Origin: Methylocystis bryophila | Lineage (GTDB): Bacteria > Pseudomonadota > Alphaproteobacteria > Rhizobiales > Beijerinckiaceae | Reading direction: 5' to 3' | DNA length: 64,000 nucleotides | NCBI RefSeq assembly: GCF_027925445.1 | Contig: NZ_AP027149.1 | Coordinates: 3,236,501 to 3,300,500, forward strand | Shown: positions 8,738 through 17,635 of the stretch, piece by piece | Numbering within the stretch: position 1 is the stretch's first letter | How the letters are laid out: each line of letters starts with the position of its first letter | The notes under the pieces: generated by a model | Database searches by the model: none | Told to the model about the DNA's origin: nothing | What the model saw: the letters and a program-made list of their open reading frames with translations, nothing else | Program-made: the position numbers and the translations under genes

Positions 8738-9787
8738 ATGCAGGTCGGCGTCGTCGGCTGCGGGAACTGGGGCGCCAAGCATGTTCGCGTGCTGAGCTCA
8801 CTCCCCCAGGTCCGCCAAGTCGTGGCGATTGAACCGAACCCCCGGCGATTAGACGGCGTCATCTCCAGCTTTCCGCACGCGCAGGCGTTTCAGGACCTCG
8901 AGTCCGCTCTGCCGCACGTCAGCGCCCTCGTCATAGCAACGCCGCCGCCAACGCATTACGAGCTCGCGTCGACCGCGCTTCGACACGGCAAACATGTTCT
9001 TGTCGAAAAACCCATGACACAGTCGACGCACGAAGCCGTGCGGCTTCTCAACGAGGCGCGTCGGTTCAATTGCGTCTTGATGACGGGACACACGCTTCTC
9101 TTCAATCCAGCCGTCGATAAGCTCAGAAGCCACTTGTCAGACGGCAATCTCGGACAGATACGCAGCGTGCATGCGGCACAGTTCAGTCTGGAGCGGTTCT
9201 CAGCGCATGGCGCCGATGCGGTCTGGGATTTTGCGCCACACAGCATCTCCGTATTTAATCACCTGATCGGCTGTCTTCCGACGTCCGTTAGCGCATCGAA
9301 CGCACACAGCAGCGAGCAGACCGAATCCGTTCAGGTAGAGCTTCGCTATGGAGAGATTGGGGCCTCCGGCTTCATTCACATTTCTCGCGGAGGGACTAAG
9401 AAAATTAGAACATTTACCGTGATCGGAAGCGAGAAATCGGTAGTTTATGATGACCTCGCCGCAAATCCTCTACAGATGTATCGTCAGGCCTCTATTCATG
9501 ATCTTGAAATGGGAATTAAGCACGAACCCGAATTTGCTTTTTCAAAATTAGAATACGCAGAACCGCTTGTCGAAGAATTACGACACTTTCTCGCCACGAT
9601 CAAGGATCGATCTGCGCCAAGGAGCTCAGGACGAGATGGTATGATTACCGTGGCGATTATTGAAGCCATAGATCGATCCCGGAAGGACAAAAGAGAGAGA
9701 GATATTTTCTATCCATTAGACCTTCATTCTGAAATATTTCCTATTGTCGATATCAAAGATTGCACCGTTCCCAGGAAGCAACAGTAA
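8738..9787 (+). CDS. Gfo/Idh/MocA-family NAD(P)-dependent sugar oxidoreductase
   Basis: 349 residues from ATG 8738, chosen because AAGGAG (8723-8728) is 9 bases upstream; an upstream open stretch has no site. The N-terminal Rossmann fold shows VGVVGCGNWGAKHVRVL. The signature VLVEKPMTQSTHEAV carries the catalytic-region Lys. The C-terminal alpha/beta domain follows (GHTLLFNPAV). It ends in a 1-bp overlap (TAATG) with an aminotransferase. Such pairs oxidise and then aminate a nucleotide sugar (WlbA/WlbE- or QdtB-like logic), so a UDP- or dTDP-sugar 3-dehydrogenase is the likely role. The 3' third is clearly less GC-rich than the surroundings. Confidence 0.87.
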   Translation: MQVGVVGCGNWGAKHVRVLSSLPQVRQVVAIEPNPRRLDGVISSFPHAQAFQDLESALPHVSALVIATPPPTHYELASTALRHGKHVLVEKPMTQSTHEAVRLLNEARRFNCVLMTGHTLLFNPAVDKLRSHLSDGNLGQIRSVHAAQFSLERFSAHGADAVWDFAPHSISVFNHLIGCLPTSVSASNAHSSEQTESVQVELRYGEIGASGFIHISRGGTKKIRTFTVIGSEKSVVYDDLAANPLQMYRQASIHDLEMGIKHEPEFAFSKLEYAEPLVEELRHFLATIKDRSAPRSSGRDGMITVAIIEAIDRSRKDKRERDIFYPLDLHSEIFPIVDIKDCTVPRKQQ

Positions 9788-10902
9788 TGCAAATTCCCTT
9801 TATAGACCTGAATAAGATTTACTCAGAATTGTCCGGAGAGCTTAACGAAGTCTGGAAATCGATATGCGCGTCCTCGAGCTTCATCGGGGGAAAGCATGTA
9901 GAAGACTTCGAAGCGGAATGGGCGGCGTTTTGTGGCGTGGATTATTGCGTGGGCGTGGATAGTGGAACGTCCGCTTTGGAACTCGCCCTGCGAGGCTTAG
10001 GAGTAGGCCGCGGCGACGAGGTCATTGTGCCGGCGTTCACTTTTGTCGGCACAGCCGAAGCGGTGGCTGCCGTCGGCGCCAAAGTCGTCTTCGCAGACGT
10101 GAATGCCGCGACGTTATTGATGGGCGCCGACGAAATCAGACAAGTCTTGTCCGAACGGACTGCGGCAGTGATTGTGGTTCATCTTTATGGCCAGCCAGCG
10201 GATATGGATGCGATCTCGGGCCTCGCGCAAGCGGCCGGCATCGCCGTCATTGAGGACGCGGCGCAGGCGCATGGGGCAAAATGGCGGGACAAGCCGGTGG
10301 GCAGTTGCTCCCACGCGGCTTGCTTCAGCTTCTACCCGACCAAGAATCTCGGAGCCTTCGGCGACGCCGGCGCCGTCGTGACAAGCGATTCTGCCTTGGC
10401 CGAAAGGATTCGCCTGTTCAGCAACCATGGCCGCCCCCGACAAAGCAATGATCTCCATGAGGTCATCGGCGGCACCCACCGGCTCGACGCCCTCCAAGCG
10501 GCGGTGCTATCTGTCAAGTTGAAGCGGTTGGACGCCTGGAATGCGGCGCGCGCGCAGGCCGCGGATCAATATAGGGAGCTGCTGTCCGGCCTACCCCTTC
10601 GCCCGGTTGGACTCGCTGACGGCGCTTGCAGCAGTCATCATTGCTTCGTAATCGAGAGCAGCTGCCGAGACGCCATACATCAGCATCTGGGTAGGGCGGG
10701 CATCGCCTCCAAGGTTTATTACCCAGTTCCTTGCCACCGACAAAAGGCGTTCCTTACAGAAGACGCTCCATCCCTGCCCTTTTCCGAGAACGCCGCGAAA
10801 AGAGTTCTTGCCTTGCCGCTTTTCCCGCATATTACGCAAAAGCAAGTCGAGAAGGTTGTGGGCGAAATCCACAGCGCGCTGGCCCACTCAGCGTCTATCT
10901 AA
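9787..10902 (+). CDS. DegT/DnrJ/EryC1/StrS-family PLP-dependent sugar aminotransferase
   Basis: 371 residues, starting at the ATG that overlaps the previous stop. Family hallmarks are IPFIDLNKIYSEL at the start, GVDSGTSALELALRGLGVGRGDEVIVP, the IEDAAQAHGAKW motif, and the PLP lysine in FYPTKNLGAFGDAGAVVT. Near the C-terminus are YYPVPCH and LPLFPHITQKQVEKV. It would transfer an amino group, usually from glutamate, to the keto-sugar made by the neighbouring oxidoreductase. The tight coupling argues for one pathway, probably making an amino sugar for surface polysaccharide. Which carbon is aminated cannot be inferred. Confidence 0.9.
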   Translation: MQIPFIDLNKIYSELSGELNEVWKSICASSSFIGGKHVEDFEAEWAAFCGVDYCVGVDSGTSALELALRGLGVGRGDEVIVPAFTFVGTAEAVAAVGAKVVFADVNAATLLMGADEIRQVLSERTAAVIVVHLYGQPADMDAISGLAQAAGIAVIEDAAQAHGAKWRDKPVGSCSHAACFSFYPTKNLGAFGDAGAVVTSDSALAERIRLFSNHGRPRQSNDLHEVIGGTHRLDALQAAVLSVKLKRLDAWNAARAQAADQYRELLSGLPLRPVGLADGACSSHHCFVIESSCRDAIHQHLGRAGIASKVYYPVPCHRQKAFLTEDAPSLPFSENAAKRVLALPLFPHITQKQVEKVVGEIHSALAHSASI

Positions 10903-10941
10903 CTAATGGATAAGATATAAATTTCGATAGGAGAGAAGGTT

Positions 10942-11598
10942 ATGCCGGCAGAAGACACAAAATATCGAGAATTTGAGCCACAAACACCCGCAATAGCGTT
11001 TGAGGATAAACTATTTGGAATGGCGGCTGCGGTAAAGCGCCTCATGGATCTGACAATCGGATTAGCGTTATGCGTCATCGCTCTTCCAATTGTTGCTTTG
11101 ATTGCGGCCGCGATCAAACTGGACTCGCCTGGCCCCGTATTCTTTCGTCAGGCGAGAATAGGTCTGCATTTTGAACCATTCATCATGGTCAAGTTTCGTT
11201 CATTGCATCACAATATGCCGGACCCGCATACTCACTACGAGATGCAGGAAGACGATCCAAGGATCACTCGGGTCGGCGCGCTCCTGCGGAACTCCAGTCT
11301 GGATGAGCTGCCCCAGCTTTGCAATGTGATCGCAGGCTCGATGAGCCTCGTGGGCCCTCGGCCGCTCGTCGAGTGGGAAAGCCGGGAGACGCTTCGCAGG
11401 CACGCGGCTCGATTCGAGGTCAAGCCCGGGATAACCGGTCTCTCTCAGATCACCGTGCGAAATTCAGTCGACCTCGATGCCCGATCGGACGTCGACGTTG
11501 AATATGTTCGCCGTTGGAGCCCCTTGCTCGACCTGGAGGTGCTTCTCAGAACGCCCGCCTATGTGTTTTCCCGAAAGGCGATCTATCCCGACGCATAA
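10942..11598 (+). CDS. Monotopic phosphoglycosyl transferase (bacterial sugar transferase, PglC/WcaJ C-terminal type)
   Basis: 218 residues with GGAGAGAAGG just upstream of the ATG. One reentrant/membrane helix (LMDLTIGLALCVIALPIVALIAA, residues ~35-55) precedes the catalytic core: SPGPVFFRQARIG, MVKFRSLHHNMPD, the Asp-Glu dyad in SSLDELPQL, MSLVGPRPLVEWE, and VKPGITGLSQI. The enzyme moves a sugar-1-phosphate from a nucleotide sugar to undecaprenyl phosphate, starting repeat-unit synthesis at the inner membrane. This minimal type lacks the four-helix WcaJ N-terminus. Position after the amino-sugar genes suggests that sugar may be its substrate. Confidence 0.92.
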   Translation: MPAEDTKYREFEPQTPAIAFEDKLFGMAAAVKRLMDLTIGLALCVIALPIVALIAAAIKLDSPGPVFFRQARIGLHFEPFIMVKFRSLHHNMPDPHTHYEMQEDDPRITRVGALLRNSSLDELPQLCNVIAGSMSLVGPRPLVEWESRETLRRHAARFEVKPGITGLSQITVRNSVDLDARSDVDVEYVRRWSPLLDLEVLLRTPAYVFSRKAIYPDA

Positions 11599-11616
11599 CC
11601 AGGCGGCGTCCTCCCC

Positions 11617-11943
11617 CTACTTCACCTGCACGGAACCGAGATAAGCGACGATCGCCTCGACCTGCGAGGGGGTGAACTGGAAGGACGGCATCTGCTCGTT
11701 CTCATGGCCGACGATGATGCCTTCGGCCAGCGCCTCCTCGAGATTTTGCACGGGATATTTTTTGGAGAGCGTCCGAAACGGCGGCGATTTCGGATTGGGG
11801 CTCTCGCCTGTCGGACCGATCGCATGGCAGCGGCTGCAATTCGCCTTGACGATGGCCTCCCCTTCATCGAGGAGCGCATCCGCCGCGACGGCGGGGCCGG
11901 CGATGAGCAGCGGAAGAAGAAAGAAAAGTTGTGAAGCGCGCAT
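11617..11943 (-). CDS. Small periplasmic class I c-type cytochrome
   Basis: 108 residues. A signal peptide (MRASQLFFLLPLLIAGPAVAA) is followed by haem-binding CSRCH at residues ~36-40 and a likely Met axial ligand in EQMPSFQFTPSQVEAIVAYL. The sequence GPTGESPNPKSPPFR is common in small cytochromes of rhizobia and methylotrophs. It would carry electrons in the periplasm; the partner is unknown. It converges on the sugar transferase, with 18 bases between stops, and appears monocistronic. Confidence 0.92.
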   Translation of the reverse strand: MRASQLFFLLPLLIAGPAVAADALLDEGEAIVKANCSRCHAIGPTGESPNPKSPPFRTLSKKYPVQNLEEALAEGIIVGHENEQMPSFQFTPSQVEAIVAYLGSVQVK

Positions 11944-12144
11944 CAGACGACCCTCGTCGGCTCAGCCCACCTGGCGGCCCGGAGCACGGGCTGAGCGAAT
12001 CGAATGGAGGACTTTCGACGCGTCACCCTGCCCCAGCCTCGCGCCTTCGGCAATCCCCGCGCGCGGCGGCGGCTCACGCCAAAGCTGCCGCGTCCTTGAT
12101 CGCCCGTCCGGAATCGGGCAGAACCTTTGCGGCCCGGCGCTCAG

Positions 12145-12256
12145 AGCGTATTCCGCAAAAGTTGATGGACTTTTGCGATCAGAATTCGCTCCAACGTTTG
12201 ATCTGGCGCGATTTCTCATCGCTCGAACGATTCCGTTCGAGCGGAAAGCGCGCTAG
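12145..12256 (+). repeat. Intergenic repeat family A, copy 2 (best preserved)
   Basis: A full-length copy: GCGTATTCCGCAAAAGTTGA, a second arm (ACTTTTGCGATCAGAATTCG) that pairs with the first, then GGCGCGATTTCTCATCGCTC and the palindrome TCGAACGATTCCGTTCGAGC. It ends GGAAAGCGCGCTAG. It lies just upstream of hom. The rest of 11944-12289 shows no gene. Confidence 0.8.
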
Positions 12257-12289
12257 CGGCCGTCCTGTTTTGACCTGCGAAAGAACGAC

Positions 12290-13648
12290 ATGAGCGAAAT
12301 CCTGCGCGTCGGCGTCGCGGGCGTCGGCACAGTCGGCGCCGCCGTGGCGCGGTTGTTGAAGCGGCAAGCCAAGGCGCTCGCCTCGCGCACCGGACGCAAG
12401 ATCGTCGTCACCGCCATTTCCGCCCGCGATGCGGGCAAGAAGCGCGACGCCGATCTTTCCGACGTCGAGTTCTTCGCGGACCCGGTCGCGCTCGCTTCCT
12501 CGAATAAGATCGACCTCTTCGTCGAGCTGATCGGCGGCGCGGAAGGCGCCGCGCGAAAAAGCGTCGAAGTGGCGCTTGCCGCCGGCAAGCCGGTCGTGAC
12601 CGCGAACAAGGCGCTGCTCGCCGCACATGGGCTCGAGCTCGCCGCGCTCGCCGAAAAGAAACATGTCGCGCTCGCTTTCGAAGCCTCGGTCGCCGGCGGG
12701 ATTCCCATCGTGAAGACGCTGCGCGAAGGACTGGCGGGCAATTCGATCGATCGCGTCTATGGCGTGTTGAACGGCACCTGCAACTATATCCTCTCGCGCA
12801 TGGAGCTCGAGCGGCTCTCCTTCGAGGAATGTCTCAAGGAAGCGCAGCGCCTCGGTTATGCCGAGGCCGATCCCACTTTCGACATCGGCGGCTTCGACAC
12901 CGCCCATAAGCTCGCGATCCTGACCTCGCTGGCGTTCGGCGTGACCATCGCCTCGGAAGCCATCGACATAGAGGGGATCGAGCGCGTGACGCTCGCCGAC
13001 ATCGAGGCGGCCGAGGAGCTCGGCTTTCGCATCAAGCTGCTGGGAGTGGCCCAACGCACCGCCGACGGCGTCGAGCAGCGCGTGCACCCGACGATGGTGC
13101 GCAAGACCACGTCGATCGCCCAGGCCATGGGCGTGCTGAACGCGGTGACGATCGACGCCGACGCGGTGCGCGAGCTGACGCTGGTCGGTCCCGGCGCCGG
13201 CGGCGAAGCCACGGCCTCGGCCGTCGTCGCCGACATCGCCGACATCGCGAAGGGCGTGCGCTCTGCGCCCTTCGGCCTGCCGACCGCGACGCTGGAAAAG
13301 CTCAAGCGCGCCCCGCTGCGGCAGCATGAGGGCGGCTATTACATCCGCCTCTCCGTCCCCGACGTCCCGGGCGCCTTCGCGAAAATCGCAACGCGCATGG
13401 CCGAGCGCGGCATTTCGCTCGAGAGCATCATGCAGCATAGCCCCCCCGACCAGGACGGGCCTCCTCTCGGCCGCCCAAAGGCCGCGCGCCGCGTCGAGAA
13501 GAAGGCGAAGCCGGGAGCTGCGGCAGTGGGCGTGATCCTCATCACCCATGCGACGAGCGAACATCTCGTGCGGGAGGCGCTCGACGACATCCTCGCAGAC
13601 GGCACGATCGACGCGCCCGCGCAGGTCATCCGCATCGAGAGGGAGTGA
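12290..13648 (+). CDS. hom: Homoserine dehydrogenase
   Basis: 452 residues. The N-terminal NAD(P) Rossmann domain begins LRVGVAGVGTVGAAVARLL. The catalytic domain shows GKPVVTANKALLA, AGGIPIVKTLREGLAGN, VLNGTCNYILSRM and GYAEADPTFDIGGFDTAHKL with the catalytic Lys. A C-terminal ACT domain (YYIRLSVPDVPGAFAKIA) implies allosteric control by threonine. It reduces aspartate semialdehyde to homoserine for threonine and methionine. The ACT domain is interrupted by a ~25-residue Pro/Lys/Arg-rich insert (after MQHSPPDQDG), coded just after a run of seven C at 13441. The frame continues correctly to LITHATSEHLVREALDDI. Confidence 0.96.
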   Translation: MSEILRVGVAGVGTVGAAVARLLKRQAKALASRTGRKIVVTAISARDAGKKRDADLSDVEFFADPVALASSNKIDLFVELIGGAEGAARKSVEVALAAGKPVVTANKALLAAHGLELAALAEKKHVALAFEASVAGGIPIVKTLREGLAGNSIDRVYGVLNGTCNYILSRMELERLSFEECLKEAQRLGYAEADPTFDIGGFDTAHKLAILTSLAFGVTIASEAIDIEGIERVTLADIEAAEELGFRIKLLGVAQRTADGVEQRVHPTMVRKTTSIAQAMGVLNAVTIDADAVRELTLVGPGAGGEATASAVVADIADIAKGVRSAPFGLPTATLEKLKRAPLRQHEGGYYIRLSVPDVPGAFAKIATRMAERGISLESIMQHSPPDQDGPPLGRPKAARRVEKKAKPGAAAVGVILITHATSEHLVREALDDILADGTIDAPAQVIRIERE

Positions 13649-13654
13649 GCGGCG

Positions 13655-13701
13655 CGAGATCAGGCTGCGTTTGAGCGGATCGCTCAGATAAGGTGATCTC
13701 G
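13655..13701. terminator. Nested inverted repeat between convergent genes, candidate bidirectional terminator
   Basis: CGAGATCA (13655-13662) pairs with TGATCTCG (13694-13701), and inside it TGAGCG pairs with CGCTCA (13672-13686). It lies between the stops of hom and the DksA-like gene. There is no long T-run, so function is inferred from position and symmetry only. Confidence 0.35.
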
Positions 13702-13717
13702 TGGCGACTTCCTTCGA

Positions 13718-14035
13718 TCACCCCGCACAGGAAATGCAACGGGTCGCGGTGGGCAGCGCCTTCAGGCGCTTGGGGTCGATGGGTTCGCCGCACTTGACGC
13801 AGACGCCGTAGCTACCTTGCGAGATGCGCCGCAAGGCCTCGCGAATCTGCCCGACTTCCTGCAGCTTGGACTTTTCGATGCCCTCGAGGGCGTCCTGACC
13901 TTCTAGCTGGGTCGCCTGGTCCTCCCAGTCGGCCGGCAACAGGCCGTGCAGCTCGTTGTCGATTTCCGCAATCTGCCCGGTCAGCTCGATGAGTCGGCGT
14001 TCGAGCGTTTTCGCAATGTCGTCTTGAGTCGCCAT
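13718..14035 (-). CDS. DksA/TraR-family zinc-finger protein
   Basis: 105 residues from the ATG at 14035 (MATQDDIAKTLERRL); another ATG four codons earlier is possible. An N-terminal coiled coil carries ...ELHGLLPADWEDQATQL. It is followed by the C4 zinc finger CVKCGEPIDPKRLKALP...CISC. The sequence SYGVCVKCGEPI and PTATRCISC is typical. Proteins of this family enter the RNA-polymerase secondary channel; short ones like this may be DksA-like or of unknown target. The acidic coiled-coil tip DxxDxA of true DksA is not evident, so I do not assign dksA. Confidence 0.85.
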   Translation of the reverse strand: MATQDDIAKTLERRLIELTGQIAEIDNELHGLLPADWEDQATQLEGQDALEGIEKSKLQEVGQIREALRRISQGSYGVCVKCGEPIDPKRLKALPTATRCISCAG

Positions 14036-14283
14036 TTGAGGTCGCATCCAGTGCCTGAGGCCTTGGGCGCCCGCCGCGCAGCGCGCCAGGCCTCCCGCTG
14101 ATGCGGCGCGTCGCGCCGTTGCAGAGATATCACAATAAGGCCCTTGGAGGCGCATGCAAGTCGGCTTTGCTCGGCGCCCCCTGGACGGCGGCGCGACTTC
14201 CGCGTTCGGATCACGCTGCCTCGCCTGAAGGCGGCCGCTTCAAAAGCCGAGGTCGCGCATGCCGCGATTTCTCGCTTCGCGCT

Positions 14284-15516
14284 CTACCCCTTCTTATCCT
14301 CAAATCCGGGCGGCGCATGGCGCCAGGAATATCCCTTGGAAGCCTTGGCAAAGGCGTAGTCATACAGCGCCCGCATATAGGCCGTGTCGAACTCATAGGG
14401 GTGCGGGGCACGGAAATCCTCGCCGATATAGGCGAGGTTGAACGCTGCCTTGGAGCGCTGCGTCTGGAGATAAATCCGATAGAGGTCGCCGACGCCGTTA
14501 TAGTTGATCATCGTCGAGACGGCCTTTTCGGCGATGGACAGCGTCAGCTTTTCAACGTCCGTCCATTCGGTGACGAGCCGCCCATTGCGAATGACATAGG
14601 CTACGACGTTGCGACGGTAGCCTTCCTTCCTGAGGACCGTGATCGTATTCAAGGACGGCGGCACGAGGAACGCCTGGCTCACCGCGCCGCCGTCGACGTG
14701 CATTTCCTGATAGGGCTTCCCCGCCGCCTCGACGTCGAACATGACGGGAGGGAACGCAGCGGGAATGGAGGCTGAGGCGAGAAGAATGTGGCGAACGAGG
14801 TCGATCGCCTCGGGCCGCCCGCTGGCTGCGATCGCGCCGATGTTCCAAATCACGGGCCGTCCGGCGTCCAAGTCCGTCGTCTGGATCAGCAGCAGGCGAC
14901 CTTTCTCATATTCCGCGGCGATTCTCGCGAGCAACGGCTCATCGACGTAATGCGAGATGAGCTCATAGAGCGGGTGCGTGCTGGAGAGCGCGTCCTGCGC
15001 GAGCGCCGCCACGGGCAAGAAGCGCTTCTCGAAGACCTTTTCTGGGTCGATCGTCGTGTAGACCTCCGTGAGGGGGCCGTCATATTCGGGTCCGAGGAAG
15101 GCGAAGGGCGCGATCAGCGCGCCCGTGCTGACCCCCGTCACGAGCTTGAACTTCGGCCGGTCGCCGTGCGCCGTCCATCCGACGAGGAGACCCGCGCCGA
15201 AAGCGCCATTGTCGCCGCCGCCGGACAAGGACAGCAGATAGGCGGTTGGCAGCTCTCCGCCTTTTCGGGCGCCGGCTTGTCGCGCTTCGCGAAGCAGCGC
15301 GCGCTGCTGCTCCGCAGCCATGGCCTTGGGCTCGTCCATAAAAAATCGAGCGTTCGGCAGACCGAGAACGAGCGCTTCCGCGCGCTCGGCCGGCGGCACT
15401 GCATTGCGCCCATCGAGGCTCGAGCAGGCGATCAAAAGCGACGCCACAGCCAGGACCAAACCCCAGCCAAGGGACCTGCGCAGCGGCCGCGCCAACGCTA
15501 TCGAACCCAACCCCAT
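14284..15516 (-). CDS. Patatin-like phospholipase family lipoprotein
   Basis: 410 residues with a lipoprotein signal (VLAVASLLIACSS; lipidated Cys near residue 31). The patatin domain has the oxyanion-hole motif LSLSGGGDNGAFGAG, the nucleophile elbow GVSTGALIAPF, and the catalytic Asp in HVDGGAVSQAF, giving a Ser-Asp dyad hydrolase. The conserved stretch ASASIPAAFPPVMFDVE supports the family. It would act as a membrane-tethered acyl hydrolase on the periplasmic side; the substrate is unknown. It is divergent from the DUF2254 gene and separated by 381 bases. Confidence 0.9.
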   Translation of the reverse strand: MGLGSIALARPLRRSLGWGLVLAVASLLIACSSLDGRNAVPPAERAEALVLGLPNARFFMDEPKAMAAEQQRALLREARQAGARKGGELPTAYLLSLSGGGDNGAFGAGLLVGWTAHGDRPKFKLVTGVSTGALIAPFAFLGPEYDGPLTEVYTTIDPEKVFEKRFLPVAALAQDALSSTHPLYELISHYVDEPLLARIAAEYEKGRLLLIQTTDLDAGRPVIWNIGAIAASGRPEAIDLVRHILLASASIPAAFPPVMFDVEAAGKPYQEMHVDGGAVSQAFLVPPSLNTITVLRKEGYRRNVVAYVIRNGRLVTEWTDVEKLTLSIAEKAVSTMINYNGVGDLYRIYLQTQRSKAAFNLAYIGEDFRAPHPYEFDTAYMRALYDYAFAKASKGYSWRHAPPGFEDKKG

Positions 15517-15897
15517 AACGCGCCCTTCACTCTACTCTTGCAATCCACTGTCGGCGCCGCGAATTTTGTCGCGCCGAAGCCTCAGAGCGACCGTCGACAC
15601 ATTTACCGCATCAGGGGCTTGAGCGCGAGCGCGGTCGACGCATGAGGCTGCGGCGCGATCCGCGCTGCGCAGGCTCAAACTACAAATAATCCCGGCCTTT
15701 CTGTGTTCCGCCGAGCTGCCCGGATGGCGGGCCGAATTCGACCCGAATTTTCGTTATTGTGAACAGAAGTTGAATTAAAGTTTCCCGGCTTCGGGCGATC
15801 CGGCCCTCCGGACAGTCAGACGCCGGGGAAAGCCGGCGCGGCGCAGCGCCGAGAATACCTGCGGCTCACTTCAGCCAACAGCCAGTGTCCCAAAGCG
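15517..15897. other. Divergent intergenic region with GC-rich hairpin potential
   Basis: 381 bases between the patatin lipoprotein (minus) and the DUF2254 gene (plus). An AT-rich stretch at 15740-15782 (TTTTCGTTATTGTGAACAGA, then TTGAATTAAAG) could be a promoter. Bases 15783-15860 contain several self-complementary GC-rich segments (GCCGGCGCGGC, GCGCAGCGCCG) just before the plus-strand gene. I cannot match these to a known riboswitch. Confidence 0.35.
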
Positions 15898-17235
15898 ATG
15901 ATTCAAACTCTATCGCCGCCCCTACGCGCGACGCTCTACGCGCTTCGCGGCGGATTCCTCGTCCGCCCCCTGGCGATCGTGCTGACGCTTGGCCTGGCCG
16001 GCGCCATGGTCTCGGACGTCGAAGAACGCCTCCCCGCCATCCGCACGCTCGTTCCCGGGATACTGTTTCCCTCGCGGGCGGACCCTCAGGTCGCGCAGGC
16101 CATTTTGACGGTCATCGCCACCTCCACCATGACCGTCGTGTCGATCGTCTTCGCCATCCTCTTGATGACGCTGACCTTGGCGTCGACGCAATTTTCCCCG
16201 CGCATTCTTGTGAGCTTCGTGCGGGACCGCGTGACGCAATGGACGCTGGGCGTCTTCCTCGGAACCTTTTCCTACTGTATCGCCGCCCTTCCCGCCGCAA
16301 GGAGCCTACCTACGCCGTTCGCGCCGGTCCTGACGGTGCTCGGCGCAATGCTGCTTGCCCCGGTTTGCGTGGGCATGCTGGTGTTTTTCATCTTCCACAT
16401 CTCCAACGCCATCAGCGTCAATAACATCGTCGACCGACTCCGCCGTGAGACGGAGCTTGTCATCGACGAATTGATGCCAGAACGACGCCGGCCAGGGCAG
16501 CCTCGTGAATCGATTGGCATGTTTTCGGGAGAGCTCCACGAGGCGATCGCCAGTCGGGAATCGGGCTATATTCGTTTTGTCGACATCCCTAGGTTACGCA
16601 CGCTCGCCAAAGAATACCGCATTTGTTTGCGCCTGGAGCGCCGTGTCGGACATTTTATTCCCGAAGGCGTCGCACTGATCCGCTTCACTCGCGGCGACCG
16701 GATCACCGATGAGCGCGCCCTCCAGCTTCTTTCCGCAATCGAGATCGGACCGACCCGCACGATGCAGCAGGACGTTGAGTTCGGCGTCGTGCAGATCGTC
16801 GACATTGCATTGCGCGCGATCTCACCTGCCGTGAATGATCCGACCACAGCGATCAGCTGCGTCGATCAGCTGAGCTCCATCCTAATCCGCTGGATCGAGC
16901 GAGAGCCGCCCCGCGGCTATTATTACGACCCGCCGCACATCTTGCGCATTGCCGTGCCCTGGATCGATGTGAACGGCCTGCTCGATCTCGCCTTCGAACA
17001 AATCCGTCACTACGCCGTCGCGGACGCGGGCGTCAGCTTGCGGCTCATGCGCGCGCTGGGCGATATCGCCGGCACAGTCATCGACCCCGCAATAAGAAGA
17101 ATTCTTATCGAACGCGGGCGCCAATTGCTTTCCGGCTGCACGGGCAAGCTGCATGCAGGCGATCTAGAGCGATTGAGCCGGCGCCTTTCGCTGCTCGAAT
17201 CCGGCCATGCGGTCGCGAATGAGCCAGGGGATTGA
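15898..17235 (+). CDS. DUF2254 family inner-membrane protein
   Basis: 445 residues. The N-terminal ~180 residues contain four hydrophobic segments (LAIVLTLGLAGAMVSD; ILTVIATSTMTVVSIVFAIL; WTLGVFLGTFSYCIAAL; VLTVLGAMLLAPVCVGMLVF). A hallmark is TLASTQFSPRILVSFVRDR. A soluble C-terminal half carries GYIRFVDIPRLRTLA and ISPAVNDPTTAISCVDQL, both characteristic of DUF2254. The family is widespread in proteobacteria but has no established function; a transport or sensing role at the membrane is only a guess. It has its own upstream region and no coupled partner. Confidence 0.88.
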   Translation: MIQTLSPPLRATLYALRGGFLVRPLAIVLTLGLAGAMVSDVEERLPAIRTLVPGILFPSRADPQVAQAILTVIATSTMTVVSIVFAILLMTLTLASTQFSPRILVSFVRDRVTQWTLGVFLGTFSYCIAALPAARSLPTPFAPVLTVLGAMLLAPVCVGMLVFFIFHISNAISVNNIVDRLRRETELVIDELMPERRRPGQPRESIGMFSGELHEAIASRESGYIRFVDIPRLRTLAKEYRICLRLERRVGHFIPEGVALIRFTRGDRITDERALQLLSAIEIGPTRTMQQDVEFGVVQIVDIALRAISPAVNDPTTAISCVDQLSSILIRWIEREPPRGYYYDPPHILRIAVPWIDVNGLLDLAFEQIRHYAVADAGVSLRLMRALGDIAGTVIDPAIRRILIERGRQLLSGCTGKLHAGDLERLSRRLSLLESGHAVANEPGD

Positions 17236-17289
17236 GGAACGCCTGCTTCGCGCGGGAAGCGAGGAATTCAAGGCGCTGCGAGATTGTTG

Positions 17290-17478
17290 TTAGAAAGGGC
17301 GCTTACTCTCGGGGAGTCCCACGAGATTGCGTCTCCAAGCGCCTCGGGCGCCGCCGATCAATCGCCGGATAGCAAGCTCGTTTTGCGCGTCGCCGATGAA
17401 AAGGAAGACGATGAGCCGAAGGAGGCCGACCAGCGTCATCGAGATGACCAGCAATTTTATCACGGCCACGGCGAGCAT
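17290..17478 (-). CDS. Possible small membrane protein
   Basis: 62 residues from an ATG at 17478 with GGAG 8 bases upstream on the minus strand. One long hydrophobic helix (MLAVAVIKLLVISMTLVGLLR, continuing LIVFLFIG) is followed by a basic C-terminus. Nothing is known of its function. Codon use looks plausible for the genome, but the ORF is short and overlaps no homologous signal I recognise. Confidence 0.4.
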   Translation of the reverse strand: MLAVAVIKLLVISMTLVGLLRLIVFLFIGDAQNELAIRRLIGGARGAWRRNLVGLPESKRPF

Positions 17479-17635
17479 TTGCATTTCTCCGTCTTTCCCA
17501 ACCGCTCTGCGCAGTCGCGCCGCTTTTGCGCTCGATGCGCGTAAAGATTCAATTCGGAACTTCGCCGCGAGCGAAGGCGTGACCATTCTGGAATGCGCGC
17601 AGCTCGATCACGCGGAGCCGCGTTCGCGAGGCCGA

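Noticed and set aside
12179..13564. 461-codon minus-strand open frame
   Set aside because: Antisense to hom.
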